Assembly: GCF_023050945.1 (NCBI RefSeq)
Contig: NZ_JALKIM010000039.1
Coordinates: 1 to 33,332 of the forward strand
Length of the DNA stretch: 33,332 nucleotides
Direction: 5' to 3'
DNA from: Anaerobiospirillum sp. NML120448
GTDB lineage: Bacteria > Pseudomonadota > Gammaproteobacteria > Enterobacterales > Succinivibrionaceae
Part shown: piece after piece, positions 15,458-23,976 of the stretch
How the letters are laid out: each line of letters starts with the position of its first letter
Position numbering within the stretch: the stretch's first letter is position 1
Position numbers and translations under genes: made by a program
Notes under the pieces: generated by a model
Told to the model about the DNA's origin: nothing
The model's input: the letters and a program-made list of their open reading frames with translations, nothing else
Databases searched by the model: none

Positions 15458-17181
15458 TGCCTCTGCCTAAACCAAAGCGTGTATTACTCCTTGCAGTTAG
15501 TTGCAAGAAAGGAGGCCTGTGTCCAGGAGGCGTAGATCTAGATAATCCATCTCAATGGATCCGTATCGTAAGAGACGACGGATATGCAGGCTCTGTGCAA
15601 AGTTTTGAGATTGATTATGCTCAACCCTTGGATGTAATTGAGTTTACAGGCCACCCTGTACCAAGAGGAGTACAAAAAGAAAATTGGGCTATCGACTTCA
15701 ACTCCTGCCGCAAAGTACATACTTACCCAGAAAGCATCATGAAGTCAGTATACGAGAAGTACGGATACCATGGTTTTTGGAAAAATAGTCGTGCTTATTT
15801 AGATGAATACGAAATGGATGTTGTTGATCAAGAATCAATACCATCTGAATCTTTATTGCATGTTAGAAACGTCTTTATCTATAAGAACCCATCAGGTAAA
15901 GCAAAACTTGATTTTGACTGGGGTCGCTTAAAATTAAAAGGCATTTCTATGACCGACCCTGATTATTATGATCCATTAAACGCAGGCAATGAAGTAAGAA
16001 TTTCTGAAGCTATTATTGTTATTTCCATTCCTTACGCTGCTGATTTCACTTTTCCAGGCTGCTCAAGTGGTCGTGGATACAAGTTCGTGAGCAAGATTTT
16101 CGACTGTGATGCCATAGCAGGCGAACAAAAGCAACCAGAGCCAAAATATGAATATCTTGAGAAAGGCATTCCGTTTGGTGTCATGCCTGAAAAACAGCCA
16201 CAGCACCCACAGCCAAGCTCAACCCCTTGGCAAAGCGAACATAGTGCTGTTGGCTCTTCTACTGTCACCTCGATTTCTGACAAAGCTGTAACTAACCAAC
16301 AGCAGCAACCAGCCAATGCTAAACCAATTGAGCCGTTTGCCCGACAACAGCAACCACAACCAAGCTCAACCCCTTGGCAAAGCGAACATAGTGCTGTTGG
16401 CTCTTCTACTGTCAACTCGATTTCTGACAAAGCTGTCACTAACCAACAGCAGCAACCAGCCAATGACAAACCAAATGAGCAGTCTGCTCAACAGCAGCAA
16501 CCACAAGCAAGCTCAAACCCTTGGCAAAGCGAACATAGTGATGTTGGCTCTTCTACTGTTAACTCGATTTCTGACAAAGCTGTCGCTAACCAACAGCAGC
16601 AAGCAGCCAATGACAAACCAATTGAGCCGTTTGCCCGACAGCAGCAACCACAACCAAGCTCAACCCCTTGGAAAAGCGCACATAGTGCTGTTGGCTCTTC
16701 TACTGTCAACTCGATTTCTAACAAAGCTGTCGCTAACCAACAGCAGCAACCAGCCAATGACAAACCAATTGAGCCGTTTGCCCGACAGCAGCAACCTCAA
16801 CCAAGCTCATCCCTTTTGAAAAGAGTATGTAGCACTGTGAATTCTAATGTCACCTTGGTTGCTGGCCAAGATGTCATTGACAGACTGCTGCAAGCAGCCA
16901 ATGACAAACCAATTGAGCAGTCTTCTCAACAGCAGCAACCGCAGCCAAAGCCTCAGCAGCAACAAGATGACAGGTTAACTCAACCTATTCGTTACTCTAA
17001 AATGTTGCAAGAAGCGAAACAGAAAGAAGCTGCACAGTTTGCTAAACAGTCGTTAAGCAAAGCGCCACAAGAGCAAACAACACCTAAGAAAGATTTTGCT
17101 CCTAAGGTTAAGCTACAGACTCAACAAAAGCCAAGATCAACCTTTTGGGCAGGTATTTTGAAAATCTTTGGTATTAAATAA
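15457..17181 (+). CDS. Protein with OB-like N-terminal domain and Gln-rich 49-residue repeats
   Basis: The 574-residue product has three parts. Residues 1-235 form a globular domain (RVLLLAVSCKKGGLCPGGVD, WIRIVRDDGY, DVIEFTGHP, then SGRGYKFVSKIFDCD). This resembles the dual OB-fold type of domain that I recall being found next to DUF488 genes; I hold that from memory and with moderate confidence. Residues about 251-495 are five 49-residue repeats rich in Gln, Ser and Pro, each with one STPW-type tryptophan in the first four. A Gln/Lys-rich tail ends in a short hydrophobic segment (STFWAGILKIFGIK). OB folds usually bind single-stranded nucleic acid, so an RNA- or DNA-binding role with a flexible tether is a reasonable inference. 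It is the last gene of the overlapping four-gene operon. Confidence 0.75.
   Translation: MPLPKPKRVLLLAVSCKKGGLCPGGVDLDNPSQWIRIVRDDGYAGSVQSFEIDYAQPLDVIEFTGHPVPRGVQKENWAIDFNSCRKVHTYPESIMKSVYEKYGYHGFWKNSRAYLDEYEMDVVDQESIPSESLLHVRNVFIYKNPSGKAKLDFDWGRLKLKGISMTDPDYYDPLNAGNEVRISEAIIVISIPYAADFTFPGCSSGRGYKFVSKIFDCDAIAGEQKQPEPKYEYLEKGIPFGVMPEKQPQHPQPSSTPWQSEHSAVGSSTVTSISDKAVTNQQQQPANAKPIEPFARQQQPQPSSTPWQSEHSAVGSSTVNSISDKAVTNQQQQPANDKPNEQSAQQQQPQASSNPWQSEHSDVGSSTVNSISDKAVANQQQQAANDKPIEPFARQQQPQPSSTPWKSAHSAVGSSTVNSISNKAVANQQQQPANDKPIEPFARQQQPQPSSSLLKRVCSTVNSNVTLVAGQDVIDRLLQAANDKPIEQSSQQQQPQPKPQQQQDDRLTQPIRYSKMLQEAKQKEAAQFAKQSLSKAPQEQTTPKKDFAPKVKLQTQQKPRSTFWAGILKIFGIK
16207..16941 (+). repeat. Five tandem 147-bp in-frame repeats
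   Basis: The string aaccccttgg or its variants occurs at 16221, 16368, 16515, 16662 and (diverged) 16809, exactly 147 bases apart each time. Each unit encodes 49 residues: a PQPSSTPWQSEHS part, a VGSSTVNSISDKAV part, NQQQQPAN and DKPIEPFAR. Units 1-4 are nearly identical and unit 5 is diverged. High identity in a coding repeat points to recent expansion and probable length variation between strains. The repeats also create long non-coding open frames in other frames and on the minus strand. Confidence 0.95.
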
Positions 17182-17538
17182 GTCATCCCAATGGCGCACC
17201 TAACAACTTGGTGCAATGTGTATTTTAGTCACTATATACATCTAGCTAAGTTACGGGAAAGTAGTATTAATAAGTACCTTTTATAAGGCTTTTAATAATT
17301 CTATCCCACATTTTTAGGTGCAGCGCAAAACTAATGGCATTGAATTTTGGGGCATTATCGAATGTTTAAAATTAGCACTTAACGCCACAAATTTCCCTTA
17401 TAAATCAGCTTTTATAGCTTAAAGAACATTTTGAATTGAGTAACAATATCTCTTTCAAAATAAAACAATAATCATGTTTTATATCGATCTCATATTGTTG
17501 TGTGAGAAATATACAACTTTCAGGTATGTAGTTAAATT
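17182..17538. other. Intergenic region after the DUF488 operon
   Basis: No gene is seen. A weak hairpin (gcacc at 17196-17200, ggtgc at 17210-17214) 15 bases past the stop may be a terminator, although no strong T-run follows. The rest is AT-rich and probably carries the promoter of the next gene. Confidence 0.35.
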
Positions 17539-18810
17539 ATGGAATTCGTTGATTATATTATGGCGTATAATGATATTTTTTCCTTTATACCTTTCTACTG
17601 TTTTATCTTATTTCTTGTCTTCAGGATTATCAGATTGATTTTTCAGCCATCCGTTAATAAACTAAAGCATACTTACTCATCATTGCCAGAGTATGACCTT
17701 TTTTGTCAAGCCGCTGTCAAATTACCTCATTATTTTAAAACTCAACAAAGCCCATCTTTTGCTAAAGATCAGGTAGAGCTAATGATCTTTTATAGCACCA
17801 TAAGTAAAGCTTTATTACAAAATAACTTTATTAACACAGGTTACATTGATTGTAACAATATGCACTTTGTCTATCTAACAGCTAATGCGGCTGCCAAAGC
17901 AATTGAGGATCAAAATGGATCCATTAGAGATCAATATAATTTTGCTTGTGCTATTGTGTTTATGTTGGTTAAAAAAGAAGCATTTAAGTTTGCTTTCAAA
18001 GATTATTGCTCAAATAAGATCACTGAAATTTTAGAGAAAGAAATAAACGTCCTAAGCGTGTTTAAGTTTAGAAAGGAATACTATCCACAGAGCATAGAGG
18101 TAAATAATAGAAACTCTGCTCTAACACAGTCTGTTGAGGATGATATTTTTTTAAAGGCGGCTAAGGCTTTCATTAAGAATCCTTCTTTATCATCTCCTTC
18201 TTGGTTTTCCGATCAAAATAAAAAGTCTATTTTTAACCAAAACATCATTGATCAACTAACCGAGAATAAGTTTAATGAGATTATTACTCTTATTGCGATG
18301 CATCCAGATGTTTTTTGGTCAATAGCCTATGCTTGTGCCAACGCAATTGAGATGCAAAAAGGAAGTTTTCAGGATCAATGTAATTTTGCATATGAAACTA
18401 TCACTGGTTGTGTCATAAACAATTGTATTGAAGCAAATAAACTCACATCCGATGCTATTGTTAAGTTTTTTAAAATTCGTTATGAAATAGGTGAAACTTC
18501 AATTCAAGACAATAAAAAAGCATCGCTAAATAAGCCACAATCTGAGGTTTATTCTGTGCCATCACAAGAACAAGAGAACGAGCACGAGCACGAGCCTCAG
18601 GCACAACCACAAGAGCTAGATGAAAAGAAGCCTAATCACGATAGTAAAGAAAAAGGCAATTTGCTAACTGAGCAAAAAACAGATTCATCTTTAAACACTC
18701 CAAAAGAAAAGCAGAGTGTTGCTCGTTTAGACCAAGAAACAAAGGATTATATTTTTTCCTACAAAAAAGAACTTGCCAAAAAGCGAGTTAGACCTAAGGC
18801 AACTGACTAG
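17539..18810 (+). CDS. Membrane-anchored protein with two internal repeats, unknown function
   Basis: The 423-residue protein starts with one membrane segment (about 12-36, FSFIPFYCFILFLVFRII). Two related helical modules follow: residues about 110-155 contain AKAIEDQNGSIRDQYNFACA, and residues about 262-300 contain ANAIEMQKGSFQDQCNFAYE. The C-terminal 100 residues are highly charged and low-complexity (Glu/His/Gln/Lys), as in tethers or partner-binding tails. I recognise no family. Its composition and position after the repeat-tailed protein suggest a linked accessory protein, but it has its own upstream region of 357 bases. Its 3' end overlaps the convergent fibre-like gene by 17 bases, which supports a later insertion of that cassette. 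Confidence 0.65.
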   Translation: MEFVDYIMAYNDIFSFIPFYCFILFLVFRIIRLIFQPSVNKLKHTYSSLPEYDLFCQAAVKLPHYFKTQQSPSFAKDQVELMIFYSTISKALLQNNFINTGYIDCNNMHFVYLTANAAAKAIEDQNGSIRDQYNFACAIVFMLVKKEAFKFAFKDYCSNKITEILEKEINVLSVFKFRKEYYPQSIEVNNRNSALTQSVEDDIFLKAAKAFIKNPSLSSPSWFSDQNKKSIFNQNIIDQLTENKFNEIITLIAMHPDVFWSIAYACANAIEMQKGSFQDQCNFAYETITGCVINNCIEANKLTSDAIVKFFKIRYEIGETSIQDNKKASLNKPQSEVYSVPSQEQENEHEHEPQAQPQELDEKKPNHDSKEKGNLLTEQKTDSSLNTPKEKQSVARLDQETKDYIFSYKKELAKKRVRPKATD

Positions 18811-20578
18811 AGTATGAGCTAAAAGCCATCTTAAGCTCATTACGCAACTTGGGGAGATGAATTTTGCCATAGGCCGCAGCACGAAAGCCCCAGCTGCTGT
18901 TGCTGTGCGTCCAGCCTCGGTAGCTGTGGAGGCTGCGATAGAACACGCCAGCGCAAGTAGTGTACGACCACATTCCGCCGCAGCGCAATACAGCGGGGTA
19001 GCTGCTCCACCAGTAGGCATACGCATAATCTTTACCAAATTCATTAATAGCGGTGGTTTGCTTAACAGCGGGGAAAAGGCCGCAGTACGCACGATTTATG
19101 CCATTGTGATTAGTAAAGAAAGTATTGCTTGATGAATGGCCCCAATATACGGAATAGCCAGTATTTGCAGTTGCGCCAGCATAGCATGGGGGTGCGCTTT
19201 GCCAATCGTATAGAGTGGTTTGGCCGTCTTGAACGTTGTCTTTAGTAAACTGTGTTATAGAAACGCTGTCTTTCATTACCATGAACTTGCCAACGTTTGA
19301 GCTAGCATTATACATAATCACACCTAAAGCAACCTCTTCTAAAAGGCCGTTTAGGTCAGCAATACCGCATGTTTGGCCGTTATGGGTAGTTCGTTCAAAG
19401 TGATTAGCGCCGCCTGTATTGCCTTTTTGAGCGATTTTAGTATCGCTGCATTCGTACAATATTTCTTTGTCGTCAGTGTCTCCCAGCGCATTGTTGTTGC
19501 AGCCTTTAGGATAATTTGTAGTTCCCGTTTCATCATACCAAGCGCAATTATCTTTAGAAGTTGCATGTAAGCCGTGCACATATGAGAGCATAGCTAAGGC
19601 AGAGTACATAAAGCCGCTTGCGCAAGTGCCCTTGTTTTTGGTCATTTTCTTTGCAATTGTAATTGCATCATAAGCAACGCCAGCACACTCGGTATTTAGG
19701 TCGCTGTCTTTAGATGGTGCGTCAGTACCTGAGCTTGTAAGAGAAATAGCAATAGCGTTTTTAACTGACTTATTGCCCTTGCTAACTAAGTACTTAGTAA
19801 TGAAAAAGCCTTCTTTAGCCTCGCCTCCGTCAATAAAGGCACGGTGTAAGATGTACTTTGCTTCATTGGCTTTTGTTTCATTATAGTTAAACTCTCCAAA
19901 AGACTTGATTGCAAAAGACGATGGCGATTTAGCTGCAATTTCGTTGCCTATTTCGGTCTTATCAAAGCTATAGCAGAATGCAGGCACAAACACGTATACA
20001 TTATTGTTGCTATCTACATAGTTACCAAAATTAGGGCTTGTTTGAATGGTTGTTCCGTCCATTACGCTTAAGCCTAAATGCTCTAACAAGTGAGCAGGCG
20101 CAACACCAACACCAAAGCCAGCAGCGCCTGGGGTTCCAATGCCTGAGACAGTGCCAGTTTTAAACACTGTTGTAAGTGTTTGGCTTTCGGCTTGGGCTTC
20201 GGACTTGGTTCCATAGGCTTTAATATTTAACGTATAGAAGGTCTCGGCTTCTAAAAGCTTAGGGCATCTAATTGAGGTTAGATTCTTGGTATCTTGCAAT
20301 GATTCCCAGATGATTACATTGTTAGAAACGTCCTTAATTTGCCAATCGGTCTTAGTGTGGGTGAACTGCTGAGAGCCAAAGTTTAAGCTAATGTTAAACG
20401 ATGGAAACATATAAGCATCAAATTGGCCGCCCTGAATAAAATCAAGTAATACTAAGATGTTTTCATTGAAATGTGATGCGGCGGATTCAAGTGGCTGATA
20501 ATGGTGTTTCATCATTGTCTTCACTATTGCCCTTATAAAACACTTGATATTCGATATCATCACTATCGCTAATTTCAT
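18794..20578 (-). CDS. Tail-fibre/lectin-like protein with DGR-target C-terminus
   Basis: The 594-residue product has an N-terminal fibronectin-like part (about 60-130; TKTDWQIKDVSNNVIIWES), then a region with FGVGVAP and GLSVMDGT, and a C-terminal formylglycine-enzyme-like lectin fold (HNGQTCGIADLNGLLEEVALG, then AYWWSSYP and SSWGFRAAAYG). This layout is that of phage or adhesin proteins diversified by diversity-generating retroelements. The last ~50 codons before GFRA are GC-rich and full of NNC codons (Cys, Ser, His, Tyr, Arg), the footprint of an AAC-rich template. No reverse transcriptase or template repeat is in the window. The start is uncertain: the ATG at 20578 overlaps a frame that looks like the original 5' part, so the gene may be truncated. 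The last residues (NELKMAFSSYSSQLP) lie beyond a 25-bp inverted repeat and look acquired. Confidence 0.7.
   Translation of the reverse strand: MKLAIVMISNIKCFIRAIVKTMMKHHYQPLESAASHFNENILVLLDFIQGGQFDAYMFPSFNISLNFGSQQFTHTKTDWQIKDVSNNVIIWESLQDTKNLTSIRCPKLLEAETFYTLNIKAYGTKSEAQAESQTLTTVFKTGTVSGIGTPGAAGFGVGVAPAHLLEHLGLSVMDGTTIQTSPNFGNYVDSNNNVYVFVPAFCYSFDKTEIGNEIAAKSPSSFAIKSFGEFNYNETKANEAKYILHRAFIDGGEAKEGFFITKYLVSKGNKSVKNAIAISLTSSGTDAPSKDSDLNTECAGVAYDAITIAKKMTKNKGTCASGFMYSALAMLSYVHGLHATSKDNCAWYDETGTTNYPKGCNNNALGDTDDKEILYECSDTKIAQKGNTGGANHFERTTHNGQTCGIADLNGLLEEVALGVIMYNASSNVGKFMVMKDSVSITQFTKDNVQDGQTTLYDWQSAPPCYAGATANTGYSVYWGHSSSNTFFTNHNGINRAYCGLFPAVKQTTAINEFGKDYAYAYWWSSYPAVLRCGGMWSYTTCAGVFYRSLHSYRGWTHSNSSWGFRAAAYGKIHLPKLRNELKMAFSSYSSQLP
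18841..18865. repeat. Left arm of perfect 25-bp inverted repeat
   Basis: These 25 bases are the exact reverse complement of 20801-20825, and the match ends abruptly on both sides. On the minus strand the arm encodes KIHLPKLR near the C-terminus of the fibre-like protein. The two arms bound about 1.98 kb holding almost the whole fibre-like gene and its decayed upstream part. Confidence 0.95.
18866..19012 (-). other. Probable DGR variable region
   Basis: On the minus strand this stretch encodes WWSSYPAVLRCGGMW to SSWGFRAAAYG. It is markedly richer in GC than the rest of the gene, and most codons for exposed residues end in C (for example the block encoding FYRSLHSYRGW). That is what adenine-directed mutation of AAC codons produces. 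It sits at the extreme 3' end of a lectin-fold gene, the usual place of a variable region. The matching template repeat is not in this window. Confidence 0.55.
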
Positions 20579-20800
20579 AAGAGTTAACTCTATTTACTTC
20601 ATAGTTGCCTGTTGGAACTACAGCAGTGGTAAATTGGTCTACATAGTCGCTATTTGTCTTATTGTAGACTTTTACACGCATGTGGGTTGCTGCTTGCTTT
20701 TCTGCTCTGGTATGTAGCTAATGTGTGCTAAATTCAAAGCGCAAGCTAGTACCAGCTCTATCAATGTTAGCATTTAACAAAGTTGGCGCATTGCTATACT
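20487..20800 (-). pseudogene. Decayed 5' part of the fibre-like gene
   Basis: Minus-strand reading from 20800 gives NAPTLLNANIDRAGTSLRFE, then an in-frame TAG near 20722, then LHTRAEKQAATHMRVKVYNK and SYEISDSDDIEYQVFYKG, ending at a stop at 20487. This is protein-like sequence of beta-domain type and overlaps, in another frame, the first 30 codons of the 594-residue gene. A stop and a frameshift therefore separate what was probably one longer fibre protein. The stretch is cut off sharply at the right inverted-repeat arm. Confidence 0.55.
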
Positions 20801-20825
20801 AAAATTCATCTCCCCAAGTTGCGTA
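20801..20825. repeat. Right arm of perfect 25-bp inverted repeat
   Basis: This is the exact inverse of 18841-18865. Read on the plus strand it encodes KIHLPKLR and continues in frame with IKIFTILSLG and a TAA, that is, an alternative short C-terminus that the fibre protein would gain if the enclosed segment were inverted. No fibre-like coding sequence precedes it on the plus strand. Confidence 0.95.
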
Positions 20826-21073
20826 TTAAGATTTTTACTATCTTGTCGTTAGGATAAGGATACTGAGGGACAGACAGGGTTTAATACTAAAGATTTAAAT
20901 CATAGGTCAACTAAGGCTCTTGCTGTTGATATCTTAGCGCTGTATTGCCCCTGTATTAACGAGCTAAAACCATTCTAAAGACAAGTGTTAACCTATGGTT
21001 AATTCACGGCAGATATTTTGGTTAGCAATTTCTACTCTCTTGTTCTAAAGATATTAGCTGAAACAGTTTTATT

Positions 21074-22315
21074 ATGAATGCAAAAATTTTAATTTTAGGC
21101 GCTAGCGCTGAAAACACAGCTTTTATCAAGAAATTAATAGATCTTGGTCTAAATGTAGTTTGTTTGGACAAGCACCCAACCTTAGATAAGGATTTTGTTA
21201 GCCAAAACATAAAGCAGCTTACCTGTATTGAGTGTGATTTTATTAATACTCAAGCTGTTAAAGATATTGTAGTTCAAGAACATATTACCCACACTATTGC
21301 TCTTCCTATAGGTCGCTCTTTAGTAGCTTTAGGCAAAATTAATGATTACTTTAATTTTGCTGGGCCATCTTTTGATGCTATCGACCGTCTGACCGACAAA
21401 GTTAAATTCCATCAACTATGCCAAGAGCTTGCTTTAGATGATGCTCAATACATTGCTTTAAACGATGGTCAAAATACTACTCTTAGCAGTCAGATAAGCT
21501 CTATTGATCAGGCCTTAGCTTATCCTGTCATTGTTAAGCCTAGTCTGGGGTCTGGCTCTTTAGGAGTAAGATATATTGCTACTAGAGAAGAGCTCTTAGC
21601 CTACCAAGCTCCTGAGAGATTTATTAACTCGCCCTTACTTATTGAGCAAGCTATAAGTGGTGATGAGTATTCTTGTAATTTATTCGTCGATAGACATCAA
21701 GAAATCCATTCCATGGGAATCTTTAAAAAAGAAATCTCGGCTATCCCTTATCGCCAAGAGATAGCTTACTTTATTGATGATTATAGTTGCGTGTTTGATG
21801 CCATACAGCCAAGCATTCAAAAGATTGTGCACAAGCTTAATATCAGCCAGTCTTTTTTGAATGCTGACATCATTATGAACTCACAAGGCAATCACTACAT
21901 TATTGACCTTTCTTCTCGTTTGGGCGGCAATAATTTACTAAAACTTTTATGCCTTACCAACAATAATCCTCTTGAAGTCTACTATAAGGAAGTGCTTGGC
22001 AATCAGAGCGCTAACTATAATAAGGTTCAAGAGGCTGCTGCATTAAGGTTTTTTAGCTTCGACCATAACGTTGTTTATGGTGCAGCTCATGGCTACACCC
22101 CTAACCAAAACGCTTTATCGCTTGACTCTATTTTTAGCCACGAGGAGCGCATGAATATCATTGAACTTGAAAATAGAATGGTATTAGGTCAAAGCTATGG
22201 AACCATGAAAAATGGTTCTGATACTAAAAATGGCTATATTTTGGCCAAAGGAAAGGACTTAGCAAGTGCTAATGATTTGACCTGTAGATATTTACAAGCT
22301 CTGGCACATTTTTAA
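21074..22315 (+). CDS. ATP-grasp ligase, copy 1
   Basis: The 413-residue protein has a pre-ATP-grasp Rossmann-like domain (ILILGASAENTAFIKKLIDL), then the ATP-grasp core: YPVIVKPSLGSGSLGVRYI (glycine-rich loop and its lysine), LLIEQAISGDEYSCNLFVD, and YIIDLSSRLGGNNLLKL (metal-binding strand). The last motif has Asp where most relatives have Glu. ATP-grasp enzymes join a carboxylate, through an acyl phosphate, to an amine or other nucleophile. The substrates cannot be read from sequence. A very similar copy follows at 22702, and a methyltransferase gene follows that, which points to a biosynthetic cluster. No signal peptide is present, so it is cytoplasmic. Confidence 0.88.
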   Translation: MNAKILILGASAENTAFIKKLIDLGLNVVCLDKHPTLDKDFVSQNIKQLTCIECDFINTQAVKDIVVQEHITHTIALPIGRSLVALGKINDYFNFAGPSFDAIDRLTDKVKFHQLCQELALDDAQYIALNDGQNTTLSSQISSIDQALAYPVIVKPSLGSGSLGVRYIATREELLAYQAPERFINSPLLIEQAISGDEYSCNLFVDRHQEIHSMGIFKKEISAIPYRQEIAYFIDDYSCVFDAIQPSIQKIVHKLNISQSFLNADIIMNSQGNHYIIDLSSRLGGNNLLKLLCLTNNNPLEVYYKEVLGNQSANYNKVQEAAALRFFSFDHNVVYGAAHGYTPNQNALSLDSIFSHEERMNIIELENRMVLGQSYGTMKNGSDTKNGYILAKGKDLASANDLTCRYLQALAHF

Positions 22316-22701
22316 ATAATGCCACCTGTACGGACGACGAATTCACTTTTTAAGTAGTAACTAACTAACAAAGTGTGTTCTGTCAGGCTATTGTAGATAT
22401 AGCGTGGTGAACTATAACTATGCTGCTATTAGATCTACTTCATTGCAGACATCACAGACAGTTCTTGCAGGTGTTGTTAAAGTCGCCTGTACAGTTGGAA
22501 ATTTTTATTATAGGAAATGATGGTACCAACTTTAATCAAGCTCGATGTTTAATATTTTAGACCTATGTTGTCTCTAAATTAGCAAGCTAAAGCCATACTA
22601 AAGACCAGTTTTGACTTAAGTCTAATTAACTGGCTATAATTTTGGAAAGCAATTTCTCTTTAATCTATTGCTTTAATTACATCAGATGAAACAGTTTTAT
22701 T
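22316..22701. other. Intergenic region between the two ATP-grasp genes
   Basis: I see no gene. The last ~200 bases resemble the stretch before copy 1 (agctaaa.ccat.ctaaagac, then tgaaacagttttattATGAATGC in both), so the duplication included the upstream region. Each copy may therefore have its own promoter. Confidence 0.5.
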
Positions 22702-23949
22702 ATGAATGCAAAAATTTTAATTTTAGGCGCTAGCGCAGAAAATACAGGTTTTATACAAAAATTAATAGAACTGGGTCTACATGTAGTTTGTTTAGACAAG
22801 CACCCAACCTTAGATAAGACTTTTCTCAGCAAAAACGTCAAGCAGCTTACCTGTATTGAGTGTGATTTTATTAATACTCAAGCTGTTAAAGATATTGTAG
22901 TTCAAGAACATATTACCCACACTATTGCTCTTCCTATAGGCCGCTCTTTAGTAGCTTTAGGCAAAATTAATGATTACTTTAATTTTGCTGGGCCATCTTT
23001 TGATGCTATCGACCGTCTGACCGACAAAGTTAAATTCCATCATTTATGCCAAGAGCTAGCTTTAGATGATGCACAATATATAGCTTTAAATGATGGTCAG
23101 CCTAATACTATTAGCAGTCAGATAAGCTCTATTGAGCAGGACTTAGCTTATCCTGTCATTGTTAAGCCTAGTCTTGGCTCTGGCTCTTTAGGGGCAAGAT
23201 ATATTGCCAATAGAGAAGAGCTCTTAGCCTACCAAGCTCCTGAGAGATTTGTTAGCTCGTCATTACTTGTTGAGCAAGCTATAAGCGGGGAGGAGTACTC
23301 CTGTAATGTCTTTATTGATAGGCATCAAGAAATCCATCCCATTGGCATCTTTAAAAAAGAAATCTCTGCTATCCCTTATCGACAAGAGATAGCTTATTTT
23401 GTTGATGATTATAGTTGCGTGTTTGATGCCATACTGCCAAGCATGCAAAAGATTGTACAAAAGCTTAATTTAAGCCAGTCTTTTTTGCATGCTGACATTA
23501 TTATGACTGAACAAGGCAAGCACTACATTATTGATATTTCGCCCCGTTTAACAGGCAATAATGTACTGAAACTTTTGACCTTTACCAACAATAATCCTAT
23601 TGAAATCTACTATAAGGAAGTGCTTGGCAATCAGAGCGCTAACTATAATAAGGTTCAAGAGGCAGCTGCTTTAAGATTTTTTAGCTTTGATCATGACATT
23701 GTTTATGGTGCCGCTCATTGTAATGGCTCTAACCAAAGTAATAGCCCTCCTAAGATAGACTCTATTTTTAGTCCTGAGGAACTACCTAATATCATTGAGC
23801 TTGAAAACCACATGATTTTAGGCAATAGATATGGAACCATGCAAAATGGTGCCGATACTAATAATGGCTATATCTTTGCTAAAGGTAAGGACTTAGCTAG
23901 CGCTAATGAGTTGACCTGTAGATATTTACAAGCCTTGGCACACTTTTAA
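22702..23949 (+). CDS. ATP-grasp ligase, copy 2
   Basis: The 415-residue protein is a close paralogue of the gene at 21074, nearly identical from VKDIVVQEHITHTIALP to DRLTDKVKFH. It keeps the ATP-grasp motifs (YPVIVKPSLGSGSLGARYI, LLVEQAISGEEYSC, YIIDISPRLTGNNVLKL). Differences cluster in the metal strand (SPRLTG against SSRLGG in copy 1) and in the C-terminal 70 residues, where substrate contacts are usual, so the two may use different substrates or act in order. It lies 27 bases before the methyltransferase gene, suggesting co-transcription. Confidence 0.88.
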   Translation: MNAKILILGASAENTGFIQKLIELGLHVVCLDKHPTLDKTFLSKNVKQLTCIECDFINTQAVKDIVVQEHITHTIALPIGRSLVALGKINDYFNFAGPSFDAIDRLTDKVKFHHLCQELALDDAQYIALNDGQPNTISSQISSIEQDLAYPVIVKPSLGSGSLGARYIANREELLAYQAPERFVSSSLLVEQAISGEEYSCNVFIDRHQEIHPIGIFKKEISAIPYRQEIAYFVDDYSCVFDAILPSMQKIVQKLNLSQSFLHADIIMTEQGKHYIIDISPRLTGNNVLKLLTFTNNNPIEIYYKEVLGNQSANYNKVQEAAALRFFSFDHDIVYGAAHCNGSNQSNSPPKIDSIFSPEELPNIIELENHMILGNRYGTMQNGADTNNGYIFAKGKDLASANELTCRYLQALAHF

Positions 23950-23976
23950 ATAAATTTGACTTTATTGAGTTGGAAA

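Noticed and set aside
16032-16763. Long Cys/Gly-rich minus-strand open frames (16032-16469 and 16488-16763) and a plus-strand frame at 16316-16819
   Set aside because: They are produced by the 147-bp repeats of the real gene read in other frames, and have no start signals.
16207-16941. CRISPR-like array
   Set aside because: The period is 147 bases with no unique spacers, and the repeats are in frame inside one gene.
17539-18810. Membrane-anchored protein as a toxin or pore
   Set aside because: Only one N-terminal membrane segment and no recognisable toxin motif are seen.
18727-19132. Open frames on both strands over the 3' end of the fibre-like gene
   Set aside because: The GC-rich variable region lacks stops in several frames; the lectin-type frame is the meaningful one.
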